A stretch of 64,000 nt of DNA. Origin: MWBF01 sp040772005 (lineage in GTDB: Bacteria > Chloroflexota > Anaerolineae > CG2-30-64-16). Below are positions 26,131 to 35,230 of the stretch, in pieces (within the stretch, counting starts at the first letter, position 1; every line of letters begins with the position of its first letter). The stretch lies in NCBI GenBank assembly GCA_040772005.1, contig JAXGYZ010000002.1:434001-498000 (forward strand), written 5' to 3'. The position numbers and the translations under genes were made by a program. Under the pieces are notes generated by a model. It ran no database searches, was not told where the DNA came from, and worked only from the letters and a program-made list of their open reading frames with translations.

Positions 26131-28544
26131 CAGCGCCTCCCGACGACGGCGCAATCCACGTGGCCGAAGATCAGTTCGTTCAGCCGCGTGAGGTTGCGGT
26201 TGAGCAGGGCCGCGGTGGGATCAGGGCTGTCCGCGGGCAGCAGCGCCAGCTTCAGTTCCTCCGGCATATCGGACAGGGAGCGCGTCTCCACTTCGCGGAA
26301 GCCGTTCGTCTCCAGCAGAAAGCGCAGCAGGTCGGGGTGCAGCGGTCGCGTGTGCGTCAGGTCCTTGTAGAAGGTGGCATGGAGCGGCGACAGCGCGCCG
26401 CCGTGCGGGGTGATCCAGACGAGCGCGGCGCCTGGCTGGAGCTTCTGCCAGCACAGCGCGGCCAGTTCGGAGAGGCGCACGCGGGGCAGATGCTCGATCA
26501 CATGGGCGGAGAAGATGCCGCCCAGGCTGGCGTCGGCAGTCCGGTGCAGCGCATCGAAAACGTCGCCCACCTCCGCTGTCAGGCCCGCGGCGCGGCACAC
26601 GTCCACCATGTCCCGGTCCACGTCCACGCCATAGCCCGCGCGTCCGGCCTCGCTCAGCACGCGCAGAAACGCGCCCTGGCCGCATCCCAGGTCGAGCACC
26701 GGCGCGGTCGCGGCCTCGAACAGCGAGGCGAACGGCCGGTAGAGCGCCATTTCGTCCGCCATGCTGCCGCCGACCGCGAAGTTGCAGCGCAGGTAGTTGA
26801 TGCCGTACTGCGCCTGGGGCTGCGCGTCCAGGTCGCCCGCGGCCGCAGCCTGTGACTCGCCGGCCGCGCGGGGGCTGTCTGCCAGGCGGACCTCCAGCCG
26901 CGCCACGGTGCTCTCCAGCCGGCGCAGCGCGAGTTCGACCTGCTCGTTGCGCGCCTGCGCCGCTTCGTTGGCTGCGCTGCCGGCCGCGGCAAGTTGTTCC
27001 AGGCTGTCTACGCGCGCGGCCAGCGCAGCCATGCGCGCCTGGCTTTCGTCCAGCCGCCGCGTCAGTTCCTCGATGATCCACGCCGCGCGCAGGTTGAAGT
27101 CCTGCTGCCGCTGGAGGATCGGATCGACATACGGCTCCTTGAGGTGGCTCGTCAGGTTGCGCCGCACCCACACGATCAGCCCGCCGACCAGCGGCAGCTT
27201 GCTCCGGACGGTGTACTCCGGCATGGTGATGCTGGCTTCTGCGGCCAGTTCGGGCCAGTACGCGTCGGCATCGTCCTCGCGATCGATCGGGGTCGCGGCC
27301 GGTGACACGGGCGCATCCGCCGGTTCCGCGGCTGCCTCGGCCAGCAGCGCGCGCGGCACAGGCTGCACGCGCAGGGGCAGGTTGACGCAATAGCGGTCGA
27401 TGATCGCGCCGAAGCTCGCCTCGTAACGCTCGAGCGTGTAGGAGGCGGCCCGTGCCAGGCCCGCCGTGCGCAGTTCCGCCGCGCGGGCCGGGTCTTCCAG
27501 CAGCGCGGCCACGGCATCCGCCATCGCCGGCACATCCGGCTCACCGGCCCAGGAGGAACCGTCGGCCGCAACCACCTCTTCCGTGCGCGGCGCGACGAGG
27601 ATGCCTGCATCGCCCACGGTGTCCGGGATGGCTGCGCCCGCGGAGGCCACGACGGGCACACCGCTCGCCATCGCCTCGATGAGGGGGAGACAGAAGCCCT
27701 CGTGCTGGCTCGTCGTCACATAGACCGCGCCGAGCCGGTAGTAGTCCGCCGGGTCCACCCGGCCCGTGAAAGTGATCGCTGATGTCACGCCGAGCGCGCG
27801 GGCACGCGCCTGCACCTGTTCCGTCACCAGCCGGTAGGCCGGTGCGCTGTCATAGTCGCCCACCAGCAGCAGCCGCGCATCGGGGTGCGGGTGTTGGGAG
27901 TGTTGGCGCACCGCGGCCAGGAGATCAACCAGTAGGTCGACGCGTTTGTTCGGCGCCATGCGCCCGACGTACAGCAGCACCGGCGCATCCCCCAGCTTGT
28001 AACGCCGGCGGAGGTCGGCGAGCGGCGGGCCGGGGCGAAATGCGGAGATGTCCACCGGCAGCGGCACGGCATGGAGCCGGTCCTCGGAGACGCCGCTGAT
28101 GTGCGCAAGCTGGCGCAGGTTGTACTCGCTGTCACCGATCACGAAGTCGGCCTGCGCGGCCAGCCGGACGCCTGCGATGCCCCGGCGCAGTGCAGCCTTG
28201 TCTTCCTCCCAGTTCCACAAGTCGGGCGGCGTTACGTTGTGGTAGTAGAAGCAGACCATCCCGCCGTCGATGGTCGAGATGGAGTCCATCAGGCCGTGGC
28301 GCCCGCCGTAGTGGTAGATGTAGAGGTCGGTGGCCGCGAACCGGCCCTCAGGGTCGCGGCGGAGCGCAGCAGGCGTGACCACATGGCACAGCCGCGCGAT
28401 GTCCGCGGGCACGTCCTCCGGCGGCTGCTCCACGAAGATTTGTACGATGTCCCCGCGGCGCTGAAAGAAGCGGGCCTGCGCCATGATGGAGCGGCCGATC
28501 GCGTCCTTGCTGACCAGGTTAAGATTGAGCAGGCTGACGCGCAT
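26130..28544 (-). CDS. GT4 glycosyltransferase - coiled coil - SAM methyltransferase fusion
   Basis: An 804-residue protein from the ATG at 28544, preceded by GGAGG. Residues 1-385 are a GT4 enzyme (LLYVGRMAPNKRVDLLVDLL at 191-210; SQHEGFCLPLIEAMASGVP at 279-297). Residues 443-498 carry the linker shared with the next gene, starting EYTVRSKLPLVGGLIVWVRR. About 486-556 is a probable coiled coil. Residues 580-800 are a class I methyltransferase with VLDLGCGQGAFLRVLSEAG at 616-634. This could add a sugar and then methylate the chain end, as WbdD-type proteins do in ABC-exported O antigens, though those pair a kinase with the methyltransferase. The methylated position is unknown. Confidence 0.9.
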   Translation of the reverse strand: MRVSLLNLNLVSKDAIGRSIMAQARFFQRRGDIVQIFVEQPPEDVPADIARLCHVVTPAALRRDPEGRFAATDLYIYHYGGRHGLMDSISTIDGGMVCFYYHNVTPPDLWNWEEDKAALRRGIAGVRLAAQADFVIGDSEYNLRQLAHISGVSEDRLHAVPLPVDISAFRPGPPLADLRRRYKLGDAPVLLYVGRMAPNKRVDLLVDLLAAVRQHSQHPHPDARLLLVGDYDSAPAYRLVTEQVQARARALGVTSAITFTGRVDPADYYRLGAVYVTTSQHEGFCLPLIEAMASGVPVVASAGAAIPDTVGDAGILVAPRTEEVVAADGSSWAGEPDVPAMADAVAALLEDPARAAELRTAGLARAASYTLERYEASFGAIIDRYCVNLPLRVQPVPRALLAEAAAEPADAPVSPAATPIDREDDADAYWPELAAEASITMPEYTVRSKLPLVGGLIVWVRRNLTSHLKEPYVDPILQRQQDFNLRAAWIIEELTRRLDESQARMAALAARVDSLEQLAAAGSAANEAAQARNEQVELALRRLESTVARLEVRLADSPRAAGESQAAAAGDLDAQPQAQYGINYLRCNFAVGGSMADEMALYRPFASLFEAATAPVLDLGCGQGAFLRVLSEAGRAGYGVDVDRDMVDVCRAAGLTAEVGDVFDALHRTADASLGGIFSAHVIEHLPRVRLSELAALCWQKLQPGAALVWITPHGGALSPLHATFYKDLTHTRPLHPDLLRFLLETNGFREVETRSLSDMPEELKLALLPADSPDPTAALLNRNLTRLNELIFGHVDCAVVGRR

Positions 28545-29772
28545 GGCGCCTCCTCTTGGCCTCGACCAGGCGCAGACATGCGCCTTCGATGCGATCCACG
28601 ATCCGGTCCAATGTGTACTGCTCCAGCACCTTCTGCCGGCCTGCGGCGCCCATCTCGGCAACGCGCGCTGCGTTCTCCAGGTAGCAGCGCACAGCCTGCG
28701 TGAGCGCGGCATCGTCACCCGGCGGGACCAGGAAGCCATCCTTGCCGTCCGCGATGAGGGCCTGCACCGCGCCCTTCGCCAGCCCGATGACGGGCCGCCC
28801 GGCCAGCCAACTCTCCAGGTAGGTCACGCCGAACGCCTCGCCGTGGGAGGGCATTGCCATCGCATCCGCAGCAGACAGGGCCGCGAGCTTGACGTCCGGC
28901 TCGACGCGGCCCAGGTTGCGGATCCAGGGTGCGCCGGCATATTGCGCCATGATGCCCTGGCTCCACTCGCTCTCCGGCCCGGCGATGAGGCAGAGCGCCT
29001 GCGGGAATTCGGGTTGCAGGCCGGCGACCGCGGCCAGCACCCTGTCCAGTCCCTTGTAGTCCACCTGGCGGCCCAGGCACAGCACCACCTGCGCGTCTGC
29101 CGGGATGCCCAGCCGCTGCCGCGCGGCGGCCTGGCCGGGGAACACATATTCCTCGATGCGCAGCCCGACCCCGCCGGTTACGACCCGCTCCGGGTCCCGG
29201 CCCTGGCGGATGTGAAACTGGCGCTCGTACTCGGTGTCCGCGAAGATGAGGTCGGCGCGGGCCAGGATGTCGCGCAGGTAGCCGACATCCCAGGTCTCGC
29301 GCTGCTCCACGTGGATATGCGGCGTCACGACCACGCTGCGGCCCGCGAGCCGCGCGGCGACATAGCCGTAGGCAGAGTGCGCGTAGTGCAGGCTATTCAG
29401 GTGTACCAGGTCATACTGCCGCCCGCGCGTCGCGATGGCTGCGAACATGCCGGGACAGGTCGGGCCGTTGCCGACCAGAATGAACGGCTCGTAGCGGCGC
29501 TTCGGCTGTTCCAGGTAGCGCCACAGGCCATAGCGCAGCACCTGCCACGTGCGTTCGCGACGAGGAATGGCGCGAAAGCGCTGCACATCCACCCCGGCAA
29601 TCGTCTCGCGCGGGGGCAGGTTCCCCGTCCAGCTCTCGTAGTCGGTCGAGTTGGCCGTATACACCGAGACGCGGTGGCCGCGCGCGGCTAACGCCTCCGA
29701 GACGAGGGCCATGTATTCCTCGGCCCCGCCGATGGCCGGCCGGTACTGGTGGGTGACGTGCAGTAGCTTCAT
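28519..29772 (-). CDS. Glycosyltransferase family 4
   Basis: About 417 residues from the ATG at 29772, in an ATGATGA overlap with the upstream stop and with GAGG just before it. It begins MKLLHVTHQYRPAIGGAEEY and has GRQVDYKGLDRVLAAVAG and the donor-site stretch HGEAFGVTYLESWLAGRPV. The C-terminal end is basic (EAKRRRHARQ), which may help it sit on the membrane. Its last 26 bases overlap the start of the GT-methyltransferase gene, so the two are translationally linked. Confidence 0.9.
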   Translation of the reverse strand: MKLLHVTHQYRPAIGGAEEYMALVSEALAARGHRVSVYTANSTDYESWTGNLPPRETIAGVDVQRFRAIPRRERTWQVLRYGLWRYLEQPKRRYEPFILVGNGPTCPGMFAAIATRGRQYDLVHLNSLHYAHSAYGYVAARLAGRSVVVTPHIHVEQRETWDVGYLRDILARADLIFADTEYERQFHIRQGRDPERVVTGGVGLRIEEYVFPGQAAARQRLGIPADAQVVLCLGRQVDYKGLDRVLAAVAGLQPEFPQALCLIAGPESEWSQGIMAQYAGAPWIRNLGRVEPDVKLAALSAADAMAMPSHGEAFGVTYLESWLAGRPVIGLAKGAVQALIADGKDGFLVPPGDDAALTQAVRCYLENAARVAEMGAAGRQKVLEQYTLDRIVDRIEGACLRLVEAKRRRHARQPAQS

Positions 29773-31085
29773 CATGCCTCGTTGCGTGCGCGCCGCCGGG
29801 CGTCGGATGCCCCTGCCAGCGCATCGCAGTAGACGGCTTCGAGCCGGGCCACGTGCGCAGGCACGGAGAACTCCCGCTCGCCGTAGGCCACGCACGCCTG
29901 GCGCATGGCACGGCGCGCCTGCGGCGGCCGCTCGAAGTGCGCGACGATGGCGGCGGCCAGCGCCGCCGCATCCTGCGGGTCGTACAGGTAGCCGGTCTCG
30001 CTCTCGACGATCAGCTCCGGGATGCCGCCGATCCGCGCGCCGACCACGGGCGTGCCGGCCATCAGGCTCTCGCAGACGGTCAGCGGCGAGTTCTCATGGA
30101 TCGTGGACGGCATGACCGTCAGTCCTGCGCCCGCGTAGACCTCCACAATGTGCGTCCGCGGGACCTGGCCGAGCATCACAACCCGGTCGCCCAGGCTGCG
30201 CAGCCGGTTCTCCAGCTCTGCAGGGCCGCGGCCCGCGATAATCAACCTGAGTTCGGGCAGCCGTTCGGCAGCCAGCGGAAAGGCCTGCGCGAGCACTTCC
30301 ACGCCCTTGCTCACCGCGACCGCGCCGACAAAAGCCACGCTGGGCGCGCCGATGTGATGCGGGCCAATCGCAGGCGGTGCGCCTGCGGGCGGCCGCTCCA
30401 GCCGGTGCAGGCCGTGGCGCACCAGCACGAACCGCTCACGTTCGTAACCGCCCTCCACGTGCAGGTCGATGAGCTTGCGGCTGGGGCTGATGAACGTATG
30501 GACGGACGCGGCCAGCCGGCGGAATACCTCGCGCCGCGCGGGCAGGGGCGCCCAGTAGTCGTACTGGCGAAAGCAGCGGCCGCACGGCGACTCGGCAGGC
30601 GAGCACAGGCTGTAATCGCGACGCAGCAGCATGTTGTTGGCGCACAGCAGCCAGAGATCGTGCAGTGTGGCGACGAGCGGCACGCCCAGCTTCCGCGCCA
30701 CGACGAACGGCGCCAGGCTCGTGCCCGACAGATTGTGCGTGTGAACTACATCCGGCCGGAAGTCCGCGATCTCGCGTTCGACATGCCCCGCGATCTCGCG
30801 GTCGTAGGTCTGCTGCACGCGGTTCTTCCAGCGGCGCACCAGGTTGACCTCGTGAACGTCCACGCCCTGCACGTCGCCGCGCAGGTCTGACGTCGCATTG
30901 GCCCGCGCGTTGATGCTCAGGACGCGCACTGCGTGCCCTGCGGCCAGCAACCCCGCCGCGGAATTATACGCCGAGATTTCTGCGCCGCCCAGGTGACGCG
31001 GCAGGAAGAAGTTCGTCACCATCAGCACACGCAGGGGCCGCGATGGGCGCGCTGCGGCCTCCGGCGGTTCACTGCCCGTCCACAT
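29772..31085 (-). CDS. Glycosyltransferase family 4
   Basis: A 437-residue GT-B enzyme whose conserved start is RVLMVTNFFLPRHLGGAEIS, about 18 residues in. It has VAFVGAVAVSKGVEVLAQAF and STIHENSPLTVCESLMAGTP in the donor half. A cysteine-rich loop (LLCANN, then CSPAESPCGRCF) recalls the one in the enzyme at 22162-23418 and may bind zinc. The ATG at 31085 lies 17 bases inside the preceding gene. Sugar specificity unknown. Confidence 0.9.
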   Translation of the reverse strand: MWTGSEPPEAAARPSRPLRVLMVTNFFLPRHLGGAEISAYNSAAGLLAAGHAVRVLSINARANATSDLRGDVQGVDVHEVNLVRRWKNRVQQTYDREIAGHVEREIADFRPDVVHTHNLSGTSLAPFVVARKLGVPLVATLHDLWLLCANNMLLRRDYSLCSPAESPCGRCFRQYDYWAPLPARREVFRRLAASVHTFISPSRKLIDLHVEGGYERERFVLVRHGLHRLERPPAGAPPAIGPHHIGAPSVAFVGAVAVSKGVEVLAQAFPLAAERLPELRLIIAGRGPAELENRLRSLGDRVVMLGQVPRTHIVEVYAGAGLTVMPSTIHENSPLTVCESLMAGTPVVGARIGGIPELIVESETGYLYDPQDAAALAAAIVAHFERPPQARRAMRQACVAYGEREFSVPAHVARLEAVYCDALAGASDARRRARNEA

Positions 31086-33858
31086 CGACCACCTCGATCC
31101 GGTCCAGCCAGATTTCGCCCTCCCCCTGGTACCTCACCGTGAATTCTACCGTATCAGCCGCCACAAGCGCGAACGGCAGGGTCACGTCTGTGTAATCTGC
31201 TGCAGGCGGAGCATCCTGCGTGGCCAGTTGGCCGGCGGCCGCAGCCTGCACGGCCAGCCGCGGCGGCGCGGCGTTCTCCCCAGTACAGCGCAGTCGGAAA
31301 TGCGCCTCATAACGGCCTGCGGCCAGGCGCACGTACGGGCCGTAGACCAGCGCGCCGCTGGCATCAGGTTCAGCCGCCACCCGTGCCCAGCCGTTACCGG
31401 CTGCGGCATCGCGGCTCCGGGTGCCTGTCTCGCCCGGCAGGGCCTCGGCCTCATACCACCCGCCCACCGCGCCCGCGGCAGCAGTCGCCTGTGCGGTGGG
31501 CAGCGCACGATAGACTCGGACCGGCAGCATGGTCGTCTCGACGGCCAGCGGCTGCGCCGCATCCCGGCTCAGGAGGCGCACCTCCGGCCAGGTCTCCCAC
31601 CACTCACGCGCAAAAACCTGCGTATCCGATTCAGGCGGTACATCCTGTTCGGTGAGAAAGTAGAACGGGCGGCCCTCTGCCGCAGCCAGCGCAGCCACCC
31701 GGTCGCGCAGCGCAGGGGTGAACGCCGCGCGGTCCGCGCCGCTGTAATAGGTCAGGACCTCCCGGTCGTTCCGGCTGAGCGCGGGGCCGAACAGGTCCAG
31801 CAGCCGCGAGCCATCGGACAGGATGACCGCGCCGGGTGGAAAGACCGTTTCGAGCGTCAGCAGTTTGGCCTGTGCGCCCACGACTTCCATGTGCCGGAAA
31901 ATCGGAATGTCGCGCCAGGCGAGCGGCAGCAGCAGCGCCGCGGCCAGGGCAACGCCCACCACCTGCTCGGTCCGCCTGGCTCCGCCCTGTCCACGCGCCA
32001 GCGCGCCGCGCACGGCATCCAACCCCCATGCCGCAAACAGGACCAGCGCGGGAATCGCCACGGAGACGGCCCGGCGGATGGCCCACGGGTGGTCGGTCCA
32101 GTAGGTGCGCGTGATGATGAACAGGCCGCCGGTGAAGAACATGGCGAGCAGCACCCACGCGACGCGACCCTGGTCCGGCCGCGCGATGGCCTGCCCGATG
32201 CCCAGTGCCGCGGCCAGCAGCAACACCGGGCCAAGATAGGTGTTCAGGATCGTCAGCGGCCGCAGCACCGGCACGTTGGACGGCAGGGACCAGGCGAATA
32301 ACACGGTCAGGCCGAGGCACAGGCCGGCCACTGCGATGGTTGTGGCCGGGAGAACCGCTGTAGGCGGAGCATCCTTCGGCTGTGTGCCGCCCGCGCCAGG
32401 CGCAGCCTGGCCGTGCGGCTCTCCGCTCAGGATGCCTTTGTTGCGCGGTTGGTCGTAGTCTCCGCTCAGGATGCCTTTGCGCCTTGCGCGGAGCACGTCG
32501 GGCAGCAGGCCTGCGACGGTGAGTCCGGCCAGGTACAGTCCGGTCAGAGCGACTGCTATGCGACGGTCAAACGGCACGGCGACGCCTTCGCCCGCAAGGA
32601 TGCCCAGCATATAAGGGTAGCTGTAGCGCGCGACCATGACGAGATAGCAGGCTGCGACCAGCATCCACGCCAGCCAGGGCACACGCGACTTCAGGGTCCC
32701 GCGTGCGGGATGGTAGACCAGCAGCGCGACGAGGACCGCCGGCGCGATATACCAGCTATCAATCTTGGTCAGCAGCGCCGCGCCGAAGGTCAACGCAGCC
32801 AGCGTCCAGGAGAAGGCGCGGCCCGGCATGCTTCCATGAGCGGCATCCTTCGACTGCGTGCCGCCCAGCCCGGGCGCATCCTGGGCGTGCGGCCCTCCGC
32901 TCAGGACGCTTGAGCTCTCAGCGTGACTCGTGCGCTCAGCCGCCTCCGTGCGCGCCCAGAAGAGCAGCGCGGCCCAGACCCACAGCCCGAAGAGCACATC
33001 CGCATTGGCGTAGCGCCCGAACCAATAGCTCGCCGGATTCAGCAACAGGCCCAGTGCTGCGACCGGCGCGCTCCACCTGACGCCCCAGTGTGCCGCGCCC
33101 GAGATGTGTTCCGCCAGCTCAGCCAGCACCAGCGCGAAGAGCAGGCTGATGAGGGGCAACACAGTCAGCGCGCCCCCATGGCCGGCCACCGCGTAGCTCG
33201 CGGCCATCAACGCGGGGTAGAAGTAGACGAACTGCGGCGTGACCTCAGCTTGCTCCGCGTTCCAGAAGAAGCCGGGCCATTTGTGGGGCACGAAATCCGG
33301 CAGCCAGGGCGGCTGCCATGTGAGCAGGGCTTGGTCCTCAGCCGAGAGACGGGCAAAGAACGGATCGGGCAGCGCCAGGCGGCCCGTGGTGGCAATCTGC
33401 GCGGCGGTGTTGACGTAGATGCCCGGATCGCGGCCGCCGACCACCAGCTCGAACGGGCGGGCGTAGAGCAGCAGCCAGAGCAGCAGCAGGAGCGGCAGCC
33501 AGCGCGGGAGCGGCGCGGCCTGCCGCCAGGTGCGCACCGCAGCCGCCAGATAGCCCGTGCGCGCCGAGTACGCCAGCGCGCACGCCAGACCGGCAGCCCA
33601 CAGCCCGTAGAAAAGCCAGCCGGAGAAGAGACCCGTCAGCGCGAGAGCGAGCGCGAGGAAGCCCAGCACCAGGAACGCCAGCAAGCCCGCGGTCACGACA
33701 ATGGTCATGCGCCGGGCAAGATTTCCGGCGCGCGCGCCCAGGCTCAACCAGAGCGCCGCCGCCGTGAGGCTATACAGGCCCAAGTTGATCAGCAAAGCAG
33801 GCAGATAGTTCAGGCTTTGCCACAGCAGTTCGGGGCCAGCCTGCCACAGATCCGACAT
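31069..33858 (-). CDS. GT-C type membrane glycosyltransferase with C-terminal beta-sandwich
   Basis: A 929-residue polytopic protein. Early in the sequence it has ELVVGGRDPGIYVNTA, the acidic first-loop motif of GT-C enzymes that use polyprenyl-phosphate sugars, and about a dozen membrane spans follow to about residue 640. A soluble region and then a module starting WYEAEALPGE (about the last 140 residues) resembles CBM6-like sugar-binding sandwiches. Two low-complexity inserts, one near SGGPHAQDAPGLGG and one near SGEPHGQAAPGAGG, are encoded by a dispersed DNA repeat (32369-32480 and 32843-32909). The active site should face outward. It overlaps the next GT4 gene. Confidence 0.82.
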   Translation of the reverse strand: MSDLWQAGPELLWQSLNYLPALLINLGLYSLTAAALWLSLGARAGNLARRMTIVVTAGLLAFLVLGFLALALALTGLFSGWLFYGLWAAGLACALAYSARTGYLAAAVRTWRQAAPLPRWLPLLLLLWLLLYARPFELVVGGRDPGIYVNTAAQIATTGRLALPDPFFARLSAEDQALLTWQPPWLPDFVPHKWPGFFWNAEQAEVTPQFVYFYPALMAASYAVAGHGGALTVLPLISLLFALVLAELAEHISGAAHWGVRWSAPVAALGLLLNPASYWFGRYANADVLFGLWVWAALLFWARTEAAERTSHAESSSVLSGGPHAQDAPGLGGTQSKDAAHGSMPGRAFSWTLAALTFGAALLTKIDSWYIAPAVLVALLVYHPARGTLKSRVPWLAWMLVAACYLVMVARYSYPYMLGILAGEGVAVPFDRRIAVALTGLYLAGLTVAGLLPDVLRARRKGILSGDYDQPRNKGILSGEPHGQAAPGAGGTQPKDAPPTAVLPATTIAVAGLCLGLTVLFAWSLPSNVPVLRPLTILNTYLGPVLLLAAALGIGQAIARPDQGRVAWVLLAMFFTGGLFIITRTYWTDHPWAIRRAVSVAIPALVLFAAWGLDAVRGALARGQGGARRTEQVVGVALAAALLLPLAWRDIPIFRHMEVVGAQAKLLTLETVFPPGAVILSDGSRLLDLFGPALSRNDREVLTYYSGADRAAFTPALRDRVAALAAAEGRPFYFLTEQDVPPESDTQVFAREWWETWPEVRLLSRDAAQPLAVETTMLPVRVYRALPTAQATAAAGAVGGWYEAEALPGETGTRSRDAAAGNGWARVAAEPDASGALVYGPYVRLAAGRYEAHFRLRCTGENAAPPRLAVQAAAAGQLATQDAPPAADYTDVTLPFALVAADTVEFTVRYQGEGEIWLDRIEVVDVDGQ
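32369..32480. repeat. Dispersed repeat inside the GT-C gene, copy 1
   Basis: A unit of about 68 bases (32369-32436) begins GCATCCTTCGGCTGTGTGCC and ends in CTCCGCTCAGGATGCC. A partial second copy of the right end, CTCCGCTCAGGATGCCTTTG, follows at about 32461-32480. It is about 85 percent identical to the unit at 32843-32909. The reading frame is kept open through it. Confidence 0.75.
32843..32909. repeat. Dispersed repeat inside the GT-C gene, copy 2
   Basis: A unit of about 67 bases begins GCATCCTTCGACTGCGTGCC and ends in CTCCGCTCAGGACGCT. It aligns base for base with copy 1 at 32369-32436. The encoded residues lie in a loop between predicted membrane segments. Confidence 0.75.
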
Positions 33859-33870
33859 GTGGGTGTAACC

Positions 33871-35229
33871 TTAGCTCTTAAATGCCCAGAGGTGTTCGAT
33901 GCGTGCCACGCCCACATCGCGCTTGAGGGAGCCGACCGTCAGCCGCGCGCAACTACGGCGGTAGTCATGGTCGCCGCCTGTCGGTTTCTGGAGGGCGAGA
34001 TCGAGGGTGTAAGTGCCCGGCAGCAGGGTCAGCGCGGGAATCGTCACCATGACCGTGCCGTGCGTGTGGCCCGGCGCGCACATATGCTCGGCCGGAATGG
34101 ATTCGATCTCGGTGTTGGTGCCGAAGGACCAGATGCCGTCATGCCGGATGAAGGCGAAGCCCACAATCGGCGGGTCAGTGATCGGCCGCTGCACGGTGTA
34201 CTCTGCCTCGATCGTCAGGGTGTCGCCGGTGTAAAGAAACTCGCACGGCTGGCCCGCGCCATTGAGCAGGCGCACCTTATCGAACTGCACCGCGCCGTCG
34301 CCCCACCGGTCCGGGTCGTTCGGCGCCGCCGCGGCGGCTGTCGCGGGGACTGCGCCCGTTGCGTCCTTGCTCCCCCGCGACTTGCCCTGGGGGCTCGCGC
34401 CCGCTTCGGCAGCCTTGCTCCGGCGTTCGTGCTCTGCAAAGCGCTCCTGTTCCTTTTTGTAGACGCTGCGCATGTACTGCGCGATGACATCCGAGGTCGC
34501 ACCGTCCGCCTGAATTCGCCCATCATCCAGCCAGATGGTGCGCCGGCACATATCGCGCACCAGCTCCACACTGTGCGAGACGAGGATGAGCGTGCCGCCC
34601 CGCCGCCGGAAATCGTGAAATACGAGCACGCACTTGTGCTGGAAGTCCTCGTCGCCCACCGCGAGGACTTCATCTACGAGCATGATATCCGGCTTGACGA
34701 AGGCTGCGATGGAGAAGCCGAGCCGCACGCGCATCCCCGACGAGTAGAGCTTGACCGGCACGTCGATGAACTCACCGATGCCCGCGAACTCGATAATCTG
34801 GTCGATGTAGCCGCTGATTTCCTGGCGGCCCAACCCCAGGATCGAGCCGTTGAGATAGATGTTCTCCCGGCCGGTCAGGTCCGGGTGAAAGCCGGCGCCC
34901 AGTTCGAGCAGGGCCGCAATCCGGCCGTGGACTTCGATGGCGCCGTGAGTAGGTTCGAGGATGCCCGCAATCAGCTTGAGCAGGGTGCTCTTGCCGGAGC
35001 CGTTCTCGCCCAAGATGCCCACGCTCTCCCCGCGCCGGATGGCAAAGGAGATGTCTTGCAGCGGCCAGAACCAATCCGCCTCTTTGCGATGCACGAAGGG
35101 CAGGCGGCTGAACGGACGCCGCAGCAGGCTGATGACGCTGCGGTCGGTCTCCGGGTTCAGCCTGAACCGCTTGGAGACTTGCTCCAGGCTGACGACAGGC
35201 GCGTCCGGCTGCCAGATATCGTTGCTCAC
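33871..35229 (-). CDS. wzt: Polysaccharide ABC exporter ATPase with Wzt-type C-terminal domain
   Basis: A 452-residue protein. The ATPase half has Walker A GENGSGKST (74-82), the signature YSSGMRVRL (162-170) and Walker B DIMLVDEVLA (181-190), all in the form seen in Wzt/TagH-type exporters. After a charged linker (about 245-300) a beta-rich domain of about 150 residues follows, with PPIVGFAFIRHDGIW and TYTLDLALQKPTGGD. In E. coli O9a the matching Wzt domain binds the capped end of the finished chain. It pairs with the permease gene one base upstream. Here the cap could be made by the nearby GT-methyltransferase. Confidence 0.92.
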   Translation of the reverse strand: MSNDIWQPDAPVVSLEQVSKRFRLNPETDRSVISLLRRPFSRLPFVHRKEADWFWPLQDISFAIRRGESVGILGENGSGKSTLLKLIAGILEPTHGAIEVHGRIAALLELGAGFHPDLTGRENIYLNGSILGLGRQEISGYIDQIIEFAGIGEFIDVPVKLYSSGMRVRLGFSIAAFVKPDIMLVDEVLAVGDEDFQHKCVLVFHDFRRRGGTLILVSHSVELVRDMCRRTIWLDDGRIQADGATSDVIAQYMRSVYKKEQERFAEHERRSKAAEAGASPQGKSRGSKDATGAVPATAAAAAPNDPDRWGDGAVQFDKVRLLNGAGQPCEFLYTGDTLTIEAEYTVQRPITDPPIVGFAFIRHDGIWSFGTNTEIESIPAEHMCAPGHTHGTVMVTIPALTLLPGTYTLDLALQKPTGGDHDYRRSCARLTVGSLKRDVGVARIEHLWAFKS

Positions 35230-35230
35230 G

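Noticed and set aside
24187..26370. Long open frame on the plus strand (727 codons) opposite two GT4 genes.
   Set aside because: Shadow of real genes; composition and lack of motifs argue against coding.
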